A DNA stretch of 64,000 nt from Diphasiastrum complanatum (Eukaryota > Streptophyta > Lycopodiopsida > Lycopodiales > Lycopodiaceae), in the NCBI GenBank assembly GCA_029204225.1, contig CM055101.1, positions 32,805,683 to 32,869,682 of the forward strand, given 5' to 3'. Made by a program: the position numbers and the translations under genes. The notes beneath the pieces are model-generated. The model was not told the DNA's origin, searched no databases, and worked only from the letters and a program-made list of their open reading frames with translations. The stretch's first letter is position 1, and each line of letters begins with the position of its first letter. Shown here piece by piece: positions 1-11,817 of this stretch.

Positions 1-2270
1 GCATAAAGTAACTTTCCTGGGATGCCGTAAAAGTAGCCTGTGCCTATGTAAGCACACCCATTTGCAACAGAAAACCCACCTTGCACTGTTGACCCGGTGG
101 TTGCATTCCACAGCACCTTGCCTGTGTGTGCATTCAAAGCATACACAAAGCCTAGCGGATCGTTTGAGCCCACCAGTAGTACATCGTTCACAATAGTTAC
201 AGGTCCATTAGCTGGACTCTTGCCGTCAGGATTACCTGCAGACCACAAAATTGCTCCATTTCTTGCGTCCAGAGCCACCCATCCGCCTGCGGTAGTTTTT
301 GCCTTTGAAGGCTCAAGAGTGAAAGTCCGATTTTCGTTGTTTGCTATGTTGGTAAACACTTTCTTCCCGTCAGTGGCCGAACCCCAAGTTGCTCCGCCTT
401 CATAACCTCCCGGACCTGCAGGCTGCAGATTGATTGCCAACTTCAAAACGCTTCAAGCTTCACATGATAATTTTACTCTCCCACTCTTTCCAACCAAAAA
501 GTTACAAAATTGTTAGCTGCAAATATGCACGAAATATTTCACGATAATAGTTAAGGCAATTCAATTTACTGTAGCCCACAAAACTGCTCCCGTGTCACGA
601 TCCACAGCCCACACGACCCCACTCTTTTGGCCTGCCACCAGAATGTCACGCATTCCACCATACTTACTCTGTTCCTCAACAGTAAGGAGCATCGGTGCTT
701 CCCCAAAGTCGTAATCAGGCCCTAAGATTGGAGGACAATTTGGAGCTGAGATGTTGTTTGCACATATGTATGTCCAAGCATCGAATCCACCCAGAGCAGT
801 GCTCCACATAATCCTTCCACTTGCAAGATCCAATGCCAGAATAGACTCGACATGATTCTTTGGATTTGCACAGGGATTAGGAAGATTTGGTTTGCTTCTG
901 TTTCTTTGCTGCTCCTCGCACACGGTTACATAGTCAGGCACTTGGTAATTATTTCCTGTCGCTATGTACACAAGCTTTCTCAGCTGATCTATGGCCGGGC
1001 TGCTTCCCCATATTGCAGCTCCAGAATACCCTCCCTTCTTGCCACCATTATCAGGCAGCATAACAGTTCTCCACATTTTTCTTCCATTCGATACATTTAG
1101 CTTGTGAAAGCTTCCTTGGAATGTGCAACACTGAAGTGGATTGCTCGTTTCCTCAAGCGAGGAAGTCCCAACATAAAAGGCTCTGCAGCAATCATTTCAA
1201 TCGTTAGCGTTGGCATTGATCTACACAACTGCGACTCACAATAATAACCGCTTTGTCCATTGTTCTCTCAGAGAATCAATAGCTCCAATGCATACTATCC
1301 CAGCTGACCACTTTGATCCTTAGACCAGATCATTTTCTCAGATTTGTCAAGTACAGATTCTGTCACTTCCTTTATCATAAAAGTCAAGGATGATCTTTTA
1401 AATGCTCAAGATATAATACATGCTTTTGCTGAAGAAAGCGCTAGTTGATAATTAGGCATAAAGGTCTATTATCGAGATTTTTAATATTCAAAATATCACC
1501 ATCATCTCATACCCTTCGTGCGGAGTCCCTGACATTGTGATTATGCCCTCCGGATGTTTATCCAGCAGCGTCTTCCACATCAACTTGCCATCACTCCTCC
1601 GTACCGCAATCACCATTGCTGGACCCCGAAGACCGACCAACAAGAGCTTCCTCGTGATGCTCGGGGTTGATCTTGACAATGCTAAAGGAATTCCAGTGAG
1701 AGTTGACAGATTTTTCAGCCATACAAGGCTCCCAGTAGTTGCGTTTACCGCAAAAAGATTTCCATTCCAGCTCGGACAATACACATACCCATCAGCTATC
1801 GCTGGCGTGGCGGACACACTGAAGCCTGCATCGAAAGCCCACCTTTTCTGAAGCATTGATACTGTTTTTTGGGTGATTTTGTGTTCTAGGACTGCATGTC
1901 GGTCGTTTGTTATGCTGCCTCCGTGGTTTAGCCACTGTTATCGAGCAGTTTCAAACATCATGATATTGCATTTCAATTAAAACAAAGTTCTTACTATTGC
2001 GATCAGGAATCAATGTAGCAAGGCAAATCGTATATATGTCGAGAGAAAAAAAAGTCATATGGATTAAGATTGTCTCCATGCAACACTTATGCTGAAAGCT
2101 TTTAAAAATCTAATCACCATCCTTGTCTGCCTGTATACTGTAAATATTAGACATCATACCTGTGGAGACATCCCATCGGCATGTTGAAGCCATAGTGGAA
2201 GTGCGATAGATACTAAAACCCAGCTTGCAATTGCTGATCTTCGCAATTGTGTGGGCTGGAGGACTTCCAT
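1..2270 (-). CDS. PQQ-repeat quinoprotein, polyvinyl-alcohol-dehydrogenase-like (3' end cut by window edge)
   Basis: Seen: four exons join in phase on the minus strand: 2270-2160, 1934-1513, 1182-570 and 422-1, the last running off the window. All introns are GT-AG (225, 330 and 147 bp; phases 0, 2, 0). Exon 1 gives the ATG and a 37-residue leader with a hydrophobic core (IASWVLVSIALPLW), a probable signal peptide. The other exons give about 485 residues of beta-propeller repeats with PQQ-type signatures such as AVNATTGSLVW, AVRRSDGKLMW, ALDLASGRIMW, AVDRDTGAVLW, ALDARNGAILW and ALNAHTGKVLW. Known: plant homologues are named by similarity to bacterial polyvinyl alcohol dehydrogenase; their real substrate is unclear. 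Inference: a secretory-pathway protein of about 530 residues, with only some ten residues beyond the edge. No stop or frameshift was found, so it looks functional. The exon-4 acceptor could also be a few codons upstream. Confidence 0.88.
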
Positions 2271-2330
2271 TGCCTTGACAGCTTTGTGTGAATGAGATGA
2301 AGGGCTTACACTTGAGCTCAGTCAGATGCC

Positions 2331-2340
2331 TGTTTATATG
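2331..2340 (-). promoter_or_regulatory. TATA-like box of the quinoprotein gene
   Basis: The minus strand reads CATATAAACA about 60 bases upstream of the ATG at 2270. This spacing would put transcription start near 2300 and leave a 5' leader of roughly 30-40 bases. Position and composition are the only evidence. Confidence 0.4.
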
Positions 2341-2379
2341 AGGCATCACTAGGAGCCCTCGCAATTACACGACATCATG

Positions 2380-4230
2380 CATTGTGGAGAGCTTACGTGG
2401 AGGGAGGGCCATTGCTGGAGGGTGGGAGCCCCAGTGTTGGCCCCCACATGCACCTAAGGCCTAAGGTCCTGGGGCCTTCCACAACTTAATGTCATCCTGA
2501 GAAGGTGGAGAGAAAATGTGCATTCATGAGAGAGAATTATACATTTCAAAGAGAAAAAAAGGTGGATGCATATTATGCTCTTGGACTCACCTCCAGAATA
2601 CACTAAAATACACAATATTTGAGCACCTAGCATTGCGGGTCATGGGAAGGACATGACATTATCAAAAAATTAATCTTTGACTTTCCCAACGGTTGAAGCC
2701 GCGAGCAATGGATGACAAATTATTTTGAGACCTATTCAATCCATTGCCAATAATTGAGGTGATGGGCCAATGCAAGATTGACATAGCAAATTTGAAGTAT
2801 TAACGAGGTCAAACATTGCCAAATCAATAAAATTTTCACTACCTATCACTTGCAATAATCTACCAAAAATGGATGGTCCACATTGGCTTGATAGACACAA
2901 TTTCAAGCTCTGGCCTATAACATGTAGAAGATCGTGTGAAAATATGTAATATCTAGTTAGTAGTTTAATGCCACATCATTGTGGATGACCATCCAATGTT
3001 TCACTCTCATGTACATAGTTGGGTGATGTTTAGAAGTGAGTGCATCTTGGTTTCTAAGGAGGGAGATGTTTAGAATTAGTCAATAAAAGCACTCTTACAT
3101 AATTTTGTTGGTGTATCTAGAATAAGCTCAAAACTTGGACTTATATGGACATGATCCCAATTAGGCTTTTCTTTTAACAAACAAATCTAAGCACAAATGT
3201 ATAGTAGGGCATTGGCATTATGAAGACCCTTGAGACTTATCGAGCTGACTCATTTACTCCCATACTCCAATCACCAGCAGTCCCCCACTACTAAATTGGT
3301 GCTAGTCCTACAACACTTTATTGGAAGATTTGAGCCACTTGTTGTCCTTTGTGCTCCTTTCGTAGCTATTGACATATATATTCATCATACCCTCCATCGC
3401 TTGGGCCCTTGGGATTTAGTGCCTAAGAGAGGCCCAAAGATGTGGGATGCATGGGGCAACCAATTGGTCGCCTGCCATTTTTCTATTGCCGTTGCATGTT
3501 GCGAGTCGTCATTGCCACACGATAACCACCACAAGTTGGTCAGTCTAAGAGAGACTTTCCATGAGGGTATTGGGGTTGAAATACAAGGGACCAATAGAAT
3601 TTCCCAATAAAAATCAAGAGTGCTCAAGCTAGAACCTTGAATTTACTACCGCTTCATGCAGGGGTCTAGGCTATCTTTGTGCTTTTCATGAAAAGCCCTA
3701 GCATGTATTTGAAATATGTATGGTTTGTCCATCCCCTGGTACTCGAGATAACTGGCCAATTATCCTTTTTGAGTATTTCCATTATAGAATGCCATGTCAC
3801 CCATCTTTCAATAAGCTCAAACCGAGCATTGACTCTCATATAGCACAAGGCCTTGAAGCATTCCACCAAGGCCTGTTTATTTTTATCAAAGAACACTTTA
3901 CGCCATGGTGTCAAGAATCAGATATGCAACATCAAGCATTCACCATAAGCAATCACCAAAGAAGCCGGAAGAAGAACTCGCACTATCAATCTATTACACT
4001 AACATACTGAATGTAAAATGTACATATAAACCCTGAACTCTAATAGAGAGGGAGACCTAGAAGTAGACTACTAGACTAGCCAACGGCTAGTTACAGCTAG
4101 TAATAAAGTACATCGTAAACAGTACCTAAGAAGTGTAACAATGAAGTTTATCATTGATTTCTAACACATGCAAGTTCAACTGACTATGACATTCGTATTT
4201 TTCTTTTAGTTGCTCAATTGCACATGACAA
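2380..4230. other. Intergenic stretch, no recognisable gene
   Basis: Only short open frames occur here, for example 3230-3610 (plus, 126 codons), which has no motif I recognise and no splice or codon signature of a gene. AT-rich non-coding plant DNA. It may contain undetected old repeats. Confidence 0.5.
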
Positions 4231-4231
4231 G

Positions 4232-4604
4232 ATTTAACTGCCTCCACTCTGGTTACCAAGATACTTTTGTTTGAAATCTTCAATCTGTTCCTCCAGGTTT
4301 AGGGATTTTCGAAAGCCCTTGTATGATGACACTACATTTTGAAGTCTTTCCTTGCAAGTGTGTAGGCTCTTGCCATTCCTAGTGGTTTTTGGAGTGGTGT
4401 TACCCTCATCGTGGAACTCTTGATATTAAGCAACTTCAATTGATTGAATTTTTTGTAGTTCCTCCTGAGTTGAACCCACGTCTGAGAATGATTGTGTTTG
4501 CTCTTCTGTTTGCATTGACTAGGCTTCTTCTTGTAAAACTTAGGCTTGCGCTCTAGGGATGCCTTCCATGATAGGCTTGCTATCTTTCCTGAATGTCACT
4601 TTTG
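4232..4604 (-). pseudogene. Degenerate coding remnant with coiled-coil C-terminus
   Basis: Read on the minus strand, one frame stays protein-like for about 120 codons, interrupted by TAA/TAG only where Gln or Lys would fit. It ends with Glu/Gln/Lys/Leu-rich stretches (KSLNLEEQIEDFKQKYLG) before a terminal stop at about 4232. The composition is coiled-coil-like and resembles in style, not demonstrably in sequence, the minus-strand coiled-coil regions at 24782-25159 and 49010-49560. Inference: the tail of a transposon-encoded protein. I do not recognise the family. Confidence 0.35.
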
Positions 4605-5502
4605 CTCTTTATTGCCGCTTGGAAGGTCGTATATAGCTCATCATTTTTCATGGCCAAATTAGTGAGAATCTCGGTGATGAGGCCAGTTGAATCGACTCTT
4701 GTCTTCTTAAGAGTCTCAAGTCATTGAGAGAGCAGTCGATGCTTTGCCAACAGCTTCTTGTATTTGACAAATGAATTGATTTCTTCTCAAGGAGGGTTGA
4801 CACATGAAGGTAATCATATATTAGGTTTGCTTTGTTGTGTATTCAAATGTTTTTGCCCTTTTGAGCTAGTTCATGTTGTTTTGTTTGCTCTTAGCATTTG
4901 CTCTTGTCTGTGGGTAGCTGGAGCATTTACTTAGGGAGGCCTTTTATTTGGTCCTATAAGTTGGTGACCATGCTTTGGTAGGAGACCAAGCTAGGTCTTG
5001 TGGCCACTAAATTTTGCTTAAAATTGGTTGTGTGTTAGTTTTATCGCTCAGAGTTGTGTCATGATTGTTGGCATTTTGCTTCTGCTATTAATCGGGCCCC
5101 TTGTACATCCACCAACTATTTTTGGATTTGACTTTGTCCCTAAGTATCTAGTTTAATTTGTAGTTGACCTCATTTACTGCATGCACTCCTTATTGGCCAA
5201 AAGGTCCTTCTTGTTTGAAAGTGCTAATTCAAGAATAGCTACCCCGTGAGGTTGAATGGGTGGTGGTGGTTGCACATTTGCTTCTTGGAATCCTTCAAAT
5301 GCCACAATTTCCTATTGTTTAGTAATAGGGCCAATTGATAGATTATCTATTATTTTGGCCCCAAACCTTCAATATGTGTTCTGAGAAGAATGCCACCCTT
5401 CACGATGTGTTGGGGATCAATATTATGGGAGAGTGCTTGATATTAATACCGTCTTGTTAACTACTCAATAATAGTTCTGGATCCTTTCTTGGTCGTTGCA
5501 CT

Positions 5503-5742
5503 CACTACAACACCCACCGCAATTTCCGACGTGATCTGCAATGGATAATCGCCTGTTTAATTTTTTTTTTCGTTCGTCATGGGCGCATCGCAAAACACAT
5601 TGGAACAAGGCCATCGGAATTCGACGTCCACATAACATCCGTCACACTGCAACACCTACTCAATGTCGGGGGACAACCGTCCCAAACGTCAGACGTCGAC
5701 ATTGAATTGGACGTCGCATTGTGACGTCCAACGTGGACGTCA
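5503..5742. mobile_element. Left part of a GACGTC-rich DNA-transposon-like repeat (CACTA-like end)
   Basis: Position 5503 begins CACTACAACA, the terminal motif typical of En/Spm (CACTA) elements. The next 240 bases carry at least six GACGTC/GACGTG motifs in both orientations, like the subterminal repeats of CACTA elements. The tract resumes at 15567 after a later LTR-element insertion. No transposase is visible and the matching opposite terminus (TGTAGTG) was not found, so this is at best a non-autonomous or truncated copy. Confidence 0.4.
5704..5742. repeat. Left arm of a 39-bp palindrome (partner 15567-15605)
   Basis: The arm starts GAATTGGACGTCGCATTG and is the near-perfect inverse of 15567-15605; the first 27 positions are identical and 34 of 39 match by eye. 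With the LTR element removed the two arms would be separated only by AAATC, the target-site duplication. Confidence 0.8.
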
Positions 5743-5747
5743 AAATC

Positions 5748-6066
5748 TATGAACTCGAAGGGAAGGTATCTCCTAAAACCTTAAAGGCTAGTAGACTTAT
5801 TGATTTATCATTCACATAAAGCTAGTCTTGAATCAACTCAAATGAAATCAAATTATACTTGAAAACTCGAAAACAATGGATCACATAAATTCATTCACAT
5901 ACAGCGGAAGCATTGAGGGGTCAAGATGAAGGATATTTATTTTCATTATGCAAAACCAATTGGCCTATGCCAATTACATATACATTGGATTTCACAAAGG
6001 GTCTCAAAATAGGATCATATACTTAGTTCCTTTCAATGGTCTTAATTTCAAATCTAGCTTATCAAA
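5748..6066 (-). repeat. Left LTR of the non-autonomous element, first part
   Basis: Matches 13649-13983 with point differences and one indel. It starts TATGAACTCG where the other copy has TGTGAACTCG. It ends at the copia-1 duplication TCAAA (6062-6066) and resumes at 11818. Confidence 0.85.
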
Positions 6067-7103
6067 TCTTAGATTTTTTATGCTCAACCTTACACAAATC
6101 GTTCAAGTAATGAGCATCCTGAAAAACCAAAGGCCGACTTCATATATTTGGACCTTCACATTTTTTCCCGTTCTTTTTATCTTAAACAATTTTGTTGGCA
6201 ACTTCACCTTTTTCGCACCTTAGCGAAAAAAGCGACACACTGGCCAAGTGGCAAGAATGCCTTAGAAACCATTCTTAAGGCACCTTTTGCTTTTTCACCT
6301 TTTTCGTGCCTTCACGACAAATGTGACACACTGGCCAAAATGACTTAAAAACCATTTCTGGACCACCTTCGTCTTTTTCGCCTCTTTGCAAAAAATGCGA
6401 CAAAGTACCCAGAATGCCTTAAAAACCATTTTAAGACACCTTCGTCTTTTTTGCTGTCTTAAAACTAAGGCCACTTCGCCTTCTTCGCTGCCTTTAGTCT
6501 AAGGCACCTTCGCCTTCTTCGCTGCCTTCAATATAAGGCACTTTTCGGCTTCTTCTCCTTTTTTTGGCTTCTTCGTTGTCTTAAAACTAAGGGCATCTTC
6601 AGGATTTGCATACCTTCAGTCTAACGGGCACCTTCGGGTTTTCGGGTTTTTCACGTTTTTGCTACATTGGCAGACCGACGTCACCAACTTATCACCAACC
6701 CTAAAAGGCTTGAGAAACAAATATCCTAAGGGCGGTTACCAACTTTTGTAGAGATGCAAAACTAGAGTAAATGGCAGTTAAGGCATGAGATATTTTTCCC
6801 TCAACACTTGTAAATATATATACTAGATGAATCAAGCTATGTAAGTGTTAATTCAATCAGAGTTATCTGTAGCCAGCGTTATCATGCTCGGCAAGCTGAA
6901 GTTATTACTTCAAGCTATTGTACTCACTGTTGATATTAATCAAAGTGCAATTTTTGTCTCACTACTGCATCGTTCATTTGCGCATTTCGTATGAATTCTT
7001 CTATTTGAATAATTCTGCTACTAATTGTTGTGTTTCCGTTTCTACATGCCACGCTCAATACTCGAGCTTCCGCTGTCGCTCGTCCACACGCGATTTAACG
7101 ACA
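6067..7103 (+). repeat. Copia-1 5' LTR
   Basis: U3 contains a run of degenerate AAGGCACCTTCGCC-type repeats between about 6230 and 6640. A TATA-like stretch (TAAATATATATAC) is at 6811-6823. The LTR ends directly before the primer site at 7104. Confidence 0.9.
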
Positions 7104-7115
7104 TGGTATCAGAGC
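7104..7115 (+). other. Primer binding site of copia-1 (initiator Met tRNA)
   Basis: TGGTATCAGAGC is complementary to the 3' end of plant initiator Met tRNA, the standard copia primer, and abuts the LTR end. Confidence 0.93.
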
Positions 7116-7235
7116 GGGCATTTCAGTAATCTACATTTCTACTACGGATTATCAGTTTTGTTTCTATCAAGATGTCACGCGCAGCCAACAGTATTTAGAC
7201 AATCGTTGTCTCTACTAACGATCTAGTCCAACCGG

Positions 7236-7672
7236 AATGGATCCATCATCCAGTTCATCTCTCATTGACAAACTCGATGGAGATAACTACCATCTCTGAA
7301 AATTCAAGATGAAGGTTATACTTCTAGCCAAAGAACTGTGGTACATCATTGATGGCATAGAGCTCAAACCAAAAGGTGATGCAGCCGTCAACATCAAGGA
7401 CACTCAGATCAACCACATACGTGCTGTTCAGACGACTAAGAATGCATAGGACATCCTAGCAACTGTCTACGACATTAGAGACGTTACATCCAAGCTCCAA
7501 AATACTGTAAGAGGAGTGGCCACAAAATCAAGGACTACCGAACTTTGAAGTACAACAACGAAAAGAAGAAGAAATTCCAACAACAAGCACATAGTGCTAC
7601 GACCAGTCACTCAAATTAGCAAGAAGAAGAAGATGATGAAGGAGCTTTCATGACCAAAGAAGGAGAACAACA
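7236..7672 (+). pseudogene. Copia-1 gag remnant
   Basis: The frame starting near 7236 reads like the N-terminus of copia gag (LIDKLDGDNYHL, then KFKMKVILLAKELW). The Trp that normally follows YHL is TGA, and a second Trp codon near 7448 is TAG. About 100 residues of the usual gag, including most of the zinc-knuckle region, are missing near 7500. Gag would form the virus-like particle. It cannot be made from this copy. Confidence 0.75.
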
Positions 7673-7679
7673 TGATATC

Positions 7680-9000
7680 GACTCCTAGTACCTAGATTTC
7701 AGAGCAACTCAACACATGACTCACCATCATGACTGGTTCAAGGACTATAAGTCATTCACCCACTCTTGAGTTGTGCAACTTGGAGACAACTCATCGCATA
7801 CAATCGGAGGTGAACGAATAGTCAAAGTTGAATTCAAAAGAGGTGAGGTCAAATTGTTGTCCAACGTTCTCCACATTTCAAATCTAACCAAGAATCTGCT
7901 CTCAGTTAGCAGAATCACCGATTTAGGTCGGAGGGTCAAATTCGATACAGATGGCTACACAATCCTTGACAAATCCCAGAAGGTGCTAGCCTACAGAAGA
8001 AGAAGCAGCTATCTTTACAAGCTCAGCCATTGCTATTCTTCTAACAGTCAAGCTCTTCACACAGCCACTTCTGAATCAACTGATATGTTGTGGCATTTCA
8101 GACTTGGCCACCTTAATTACAATAGTATTTAGCAAATGTCAGCTCAGAGTCTAGTACAAGATCTGCCGACAATCAGTAAGCCAACTTCTCCATGCAAAAG
8201 TTGTAATATCAGCAAGCATGCTAGGAGTCCCTTCAGTTTAGACTTAGTTCATACATCCAAGGGCTTGCTTGACCTTGTACACAACGACATTTGTGGCCCG
8301 ATGCAGACTACTTCCACAGAAGGAGCTCTCTATTTCCTAACCTTCATCGACGACTTCTCTCAAAGGACTGCAACTTACTATATGAAGAACAAATTCGAAG
8401 CATTCAAGTTCTTCAAGCAGTTCAAGGCATCTGCAGAAAACCAGACCTAGAGGAAGATCAAGGCTCTACGCACAGATGGAGGGAGAGAGTACATCTCCAC
8501 AGAATTCAAGGAGTTCTGCAAGGCCAACAGAATACTTCAACAATACACAACCAGTTACTTACCTCAGTCCAATGGTGTAGCTGAGCGGAACGGACACTCA
8601 TTAAAAGTGCCAAGAACATGATGGCTCATGGCTCTCTTCCAAAGAAATTCTGGGCAGAAGCTGTTACTACAACTGCCTACTTGCAGAATCGATCCATCAC
8701 CAAAGCCCTGAATGACAAGACCCCTTATGAGGTGTGGACAGGATCAAAACCATCACTCAAACATATTCGAGTGTTTGATTGCATCGCTTTCATTCAGATC
8801 CCTGAGGATCTAAGAAGAAAGCTAGATGACAAGACTAGAAAAATGATCTTCATCGGCTATTCCCCAGACCACAAGGCATACAAGCTCTACAATTTGGATA
8901 CCGAGAAGGCATTCACTAGTAGAGATGTCATTTTCGTGGAAGACCAATTCATCGACCACAAAGGAAAAGCTGTTGATAATTTCGACTCACGGTTCTAGCA
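7680..9000 (+). pseudogene. Copia-1 protease-integrase remnant
   Basis: The protease active-site region is decayed: the DSGAT-type motif reads DFRAT and the preceding Trp is TAG. It continues into the pre-integrase zinc region (HFRLGHLN near 8092, then CKSCNISKHARSPF near 8194) and the integrase core (DICGPM near 8287). The frame is broken at 8130 (TAG for Gln), near 8447 and near 8590, so 7773-8132, 8136-8450 and 8618-8998 are pieces of one former polyprotein. The corresponding tract of copia-5 begins at 45665. Confidence 0.85.
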
Positions 9001-9139
9001 ATCAATCAATTTTGATCCATAGAGTCAACTACATAAGCTCAACGCTGACTCAGATGATGAGTCAGAACCTCAACGAGTCAACCAACATCAGAGGACCAAA
9101 GTTCAACCCAGAAGGTCGAACAGGTCCAGACATCCTCCA

Positions 9140-9943
9140 TCTAGATTTATAGATGACCTGGCCTGCTACTTCGTGCAGGAACCAAACACAGTTGCTGAGG
9201 CAATGTCTACTATTGATGCTGACCAATGGAAAGCAGTGATGGACAATGAATTCGATTCTCTTATGGATAATCAAACATGGACACTCACTGAGCTACCAAA
9301 GTATAGAAAATTGATTCCATGCAAATGGATATTCAAGACTGAATACGATGCTGAAGGAAGGCTAAATCGTTACAAGGCCAGGCTAGTTGCCAAAGGCTTT
9401 TCTCAGACTCCAGACCTGGATTATTTAGAAATCTTCAGCCCAGTTGATAAACATGCGTCGATCCGCTTACTCCTCCCCTTTGCAGCCGCAGCAGACCTTG
9501 AAATCCACCAGATGGATGTCCAGACCGTTTTCCTCAATGGAACCATCGAAGAGGAGATCTACATGACGAAACCAGAGGGATACGAACTCGACGACAAGCA
9601 ACAACACCTTGTATGCAAAATCCACAAGGCGCTCTACAGGCTGAAACAATCACCCAAAGCCTAGTTCCAAAATATCAATGCATTTATGATAGAAAATGGT
9701 TTCATTCCAAACTCAACAGACTCGAATGTCTATTTCAAGTCTGTATCAAATTGCTTCATCATCATCACTCTCTACGTAGATGATACATTTTTATTCAATA
9801 ATAATTTGAATTTGATGAAGGATACAAAATGCATGCTGGCCCAGGAATACAAGATGACTGAGATGGGTCCAGCCCACTACTGTCTTGGAATCCAAATTCA
9901 ACGAGATCGACCCAGTAGACTGATTTTTATCAGTCAACAATGA
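9140..9943 (+). pseudogene. Copia-1 reverse transcriptase remnant
   Basis: Typical copia RT (RVT_2) blocks in order: WIFKTEYDAEG, RYKARLVAKGFSQ, QMDVQTVFLNG, YRLKQSPKA and the catalytic YVDD (ITLYVDDTFLF near 9765-9797). A TAG at 9662 replaces the Trp after SPKA. The YVDD motif itself is intact. A stop at 9941 leads into the RNase H part. Confidence 0.9.
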
Positions 9944-10758
9944 TATCTCAACAACGTGCTAAAAAAGTATGGAATGGCCAACTACAAACCCAGTCTCTTT
10001 CCACTCGACCCTAGACTAAAGCTATCAAAGGAATAGTCTCCTCTAACTGAGGCAGAAAAGGAGGAGATAAAGCGCTACCCATTTCAATCCATCATCGGCT
10101 CACTGATGTATGTAAAGTTCTGCACGTGATCAGGCCTTGCATATTCAGTCAGTACACTCAGCCAGTTCCTGTCAAATCTGGGCTTAACTCATTGGAAGGC
10201 ACTAACAAAGATCATGAAGTACATCTAGGCAACGACAACTCTCAGTATCTGCTATAGAGGCAGCCAAACTGCCAACATCCTTGAAGCCTACACAGATGCG
10301 GATTGGGCAAGAGATGTTGACACTAGAAAATCAACTTCTGGATTTGTATTTATATACAACCAAGGCCCAATCTCATGCAACAGCTGGAAGCATACCTCAG
10401 TTGCATTATCATCAATGGAATCCGAATACATAGCTGCCAGAAATGCAACCAAAGAGGCGATCTTTCTTAGGCAACTGCTTGCAGACCTCAATCTTACACA
10501 AACACTTCCTAAAATTGTGACAATCAAAGCACAATAGCACTTTCCCTCAATCCGAGATTTCACTCTCGAAGCAAACATATAGAAATCAGGTATCATTACC
10601 TTAGAGAGAAAGTGCACAGTAAGGAAGTAGAATTGATCTTCTGCAGAACAAACTACATGACAGCAGATTACTTCACAAAAGCTCTATCAAAGGAGCAACA
10701 TCTCAGATTTAACGATATGTTAAATCTGAAGTTCAAAGTTTTTCAAGATCCACATTAA
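9944..10758 (+). pseudogene. Copia-1 RNase H and pol C-terminus remnant
   Basis: Copia RNase H signatures can be read: TDADWARD with KSTSGFVF (10294-10350), MESEYIAA (10415-10438) and the C-terminal TADYFTKALS (10663-10692). Several TAG stops and frameshifts interrupt it. It ends before the purine tract of the 3' LTR. The plus strand is the coding strand here, and an open frame on the opposite strand (10288-10617) is a shadow. Confidence 0.8.
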
Positions 10759-10765
10759 GGGGAAG

Positions 10766-11817
10766 TATTAGATTTTTTATGCTCAACCTTACACAAATCG
10801 TTCAAGTAATGAGCATCCTGAAAACCCGAAGGCCGACTTCATATTTTCGGACCTTCACATTTTTTCTCTTTTTTTTTTACCTTAAAAACAATTTTGTTGG
10901 CACCTTTGTCTTTTTCGCACCTTAGCAAAAAAAATGACACACTGGCCAAGTGGCCAGAATGCCTTAGAAAACATTCTTAAGGCACCTTTTGCTTTTTATC
11001 CTTCTTCGCCTTTTTCGTGCCTTTATGAAAAATGTGACACATTGGCCAGAATGACTTACAAACCATTTCTAGACCACCTTCGCCTTTTTTGCCTCTTTGC
11101 GAAAAATGCGACAAAGTACCCAGAATGCCTTAAAAACCATTTTAAGGCACCTTCACCTTTTTCACTGCCTTGAAAACTAAGGCATCTTCACCTTCTTCGT
11201 TGCCTTTAGTCTAAGGCACCTTCGCCTTCTTCGCTGCCTTCAGTATAAGGCACTTTTCGGCTTCTTCTCCTTTTTCGGCTTCTTCGCTGTCTTAAAACTA
11301 GGGGCACCTTCAGGATTTGCATTACCTTCAATCTAACGGGCACCTTCGGGTTTTTCGGGTTTTTCATGTTTTTGCTACATTGGCATACCGACGTCGCCAA
11401 CTTATCACCAAAAGGCTTGAGAAACAAATATCCTAAGGGCGGTTACCAACTTTTGTACAGATGCAAAACTGGAGTAAATGGCAGTTAAGACATGAGATAT
11501 TTTTCTCTCAACACTTCTAAATATATATACTAGTTGAATCAAGCTATGTAAGTGTTAATTAAAATTCCTTTTCAATTAGAGTTATCTGTAGCCAGCGTTA
11601 TCACGCTCAGCAAGCTGAAGTTATTACTTCAAGTTACTCACGATTGATATTAATCAGAGTGCAATTTTTGTCTCACTGCTGCGTCGTTCATTTGCACATT
11701 CTGTATGAATTCTTTTACTTGAATAATTCTGCTGCCAACTGTTGCGTTTCCGTTCCTACAAGCCATGCTCAATACTCAAGCTTCCGCTGCCGCTCGCCCA
11801 CAAGCGATTTTACAACA
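10766..11817 (+). repeat. Copia-1 3' LTR
   Basis: Pairs with 6067-7103 at a few percent divergence by eye plus small indels. It carries the same repeats and TATA-like stretch and ends ACAACA before the duplication TCAAA at 11818. Confidence 0.9.

Larger units (their letters stand above)
6067..11817 (+). mobile_element. Copia-type LTR retrotransposon copia-1 (complete structure, dead coding region)
   Basis: LTRs 6067-7103 and 10766-11817 (about 1.04-1.05 kb) begin T(A/C)TTAGAT and end ACAACA/ACGACA. The target duplication TCAAA is at 6062-6066 and 11818-11822, and the undisturbed site is seen in the sister LTR near 13980 (TCATA there). The primer site TGGTATCAGAGC is at 7104-7115 and the purine tract AAGGGGAAG precedes 10766. 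Gag, protease, integrase, reverse transcriptase and RNase H follow in the normal copia order but all frames carry stops. It is the reference copy for the pieces at 45665-48141 and 57108-58465. Confidence 0.92.

Noticed and set aside
97-405. Plus-strand 102-codon frame
   Set aside because: Antisense shadow of exon 4 of the quinoprotein gene.
1537-1851. Plus-strand 104-codon frame
   Set aside because: Antisense shadow of exon 2 of the quinoprotein gene.
3230-3610. 126-codon plus-strand frame
   Set aside because: No motif, no splice or promoter support; an overlapping opposite-strand frame of similar quality makes a gene unlikely.
10288-10617. 109-codon minus-strand frame
   Set aside because: Shadow of the copia-1 RNase H coding strand.
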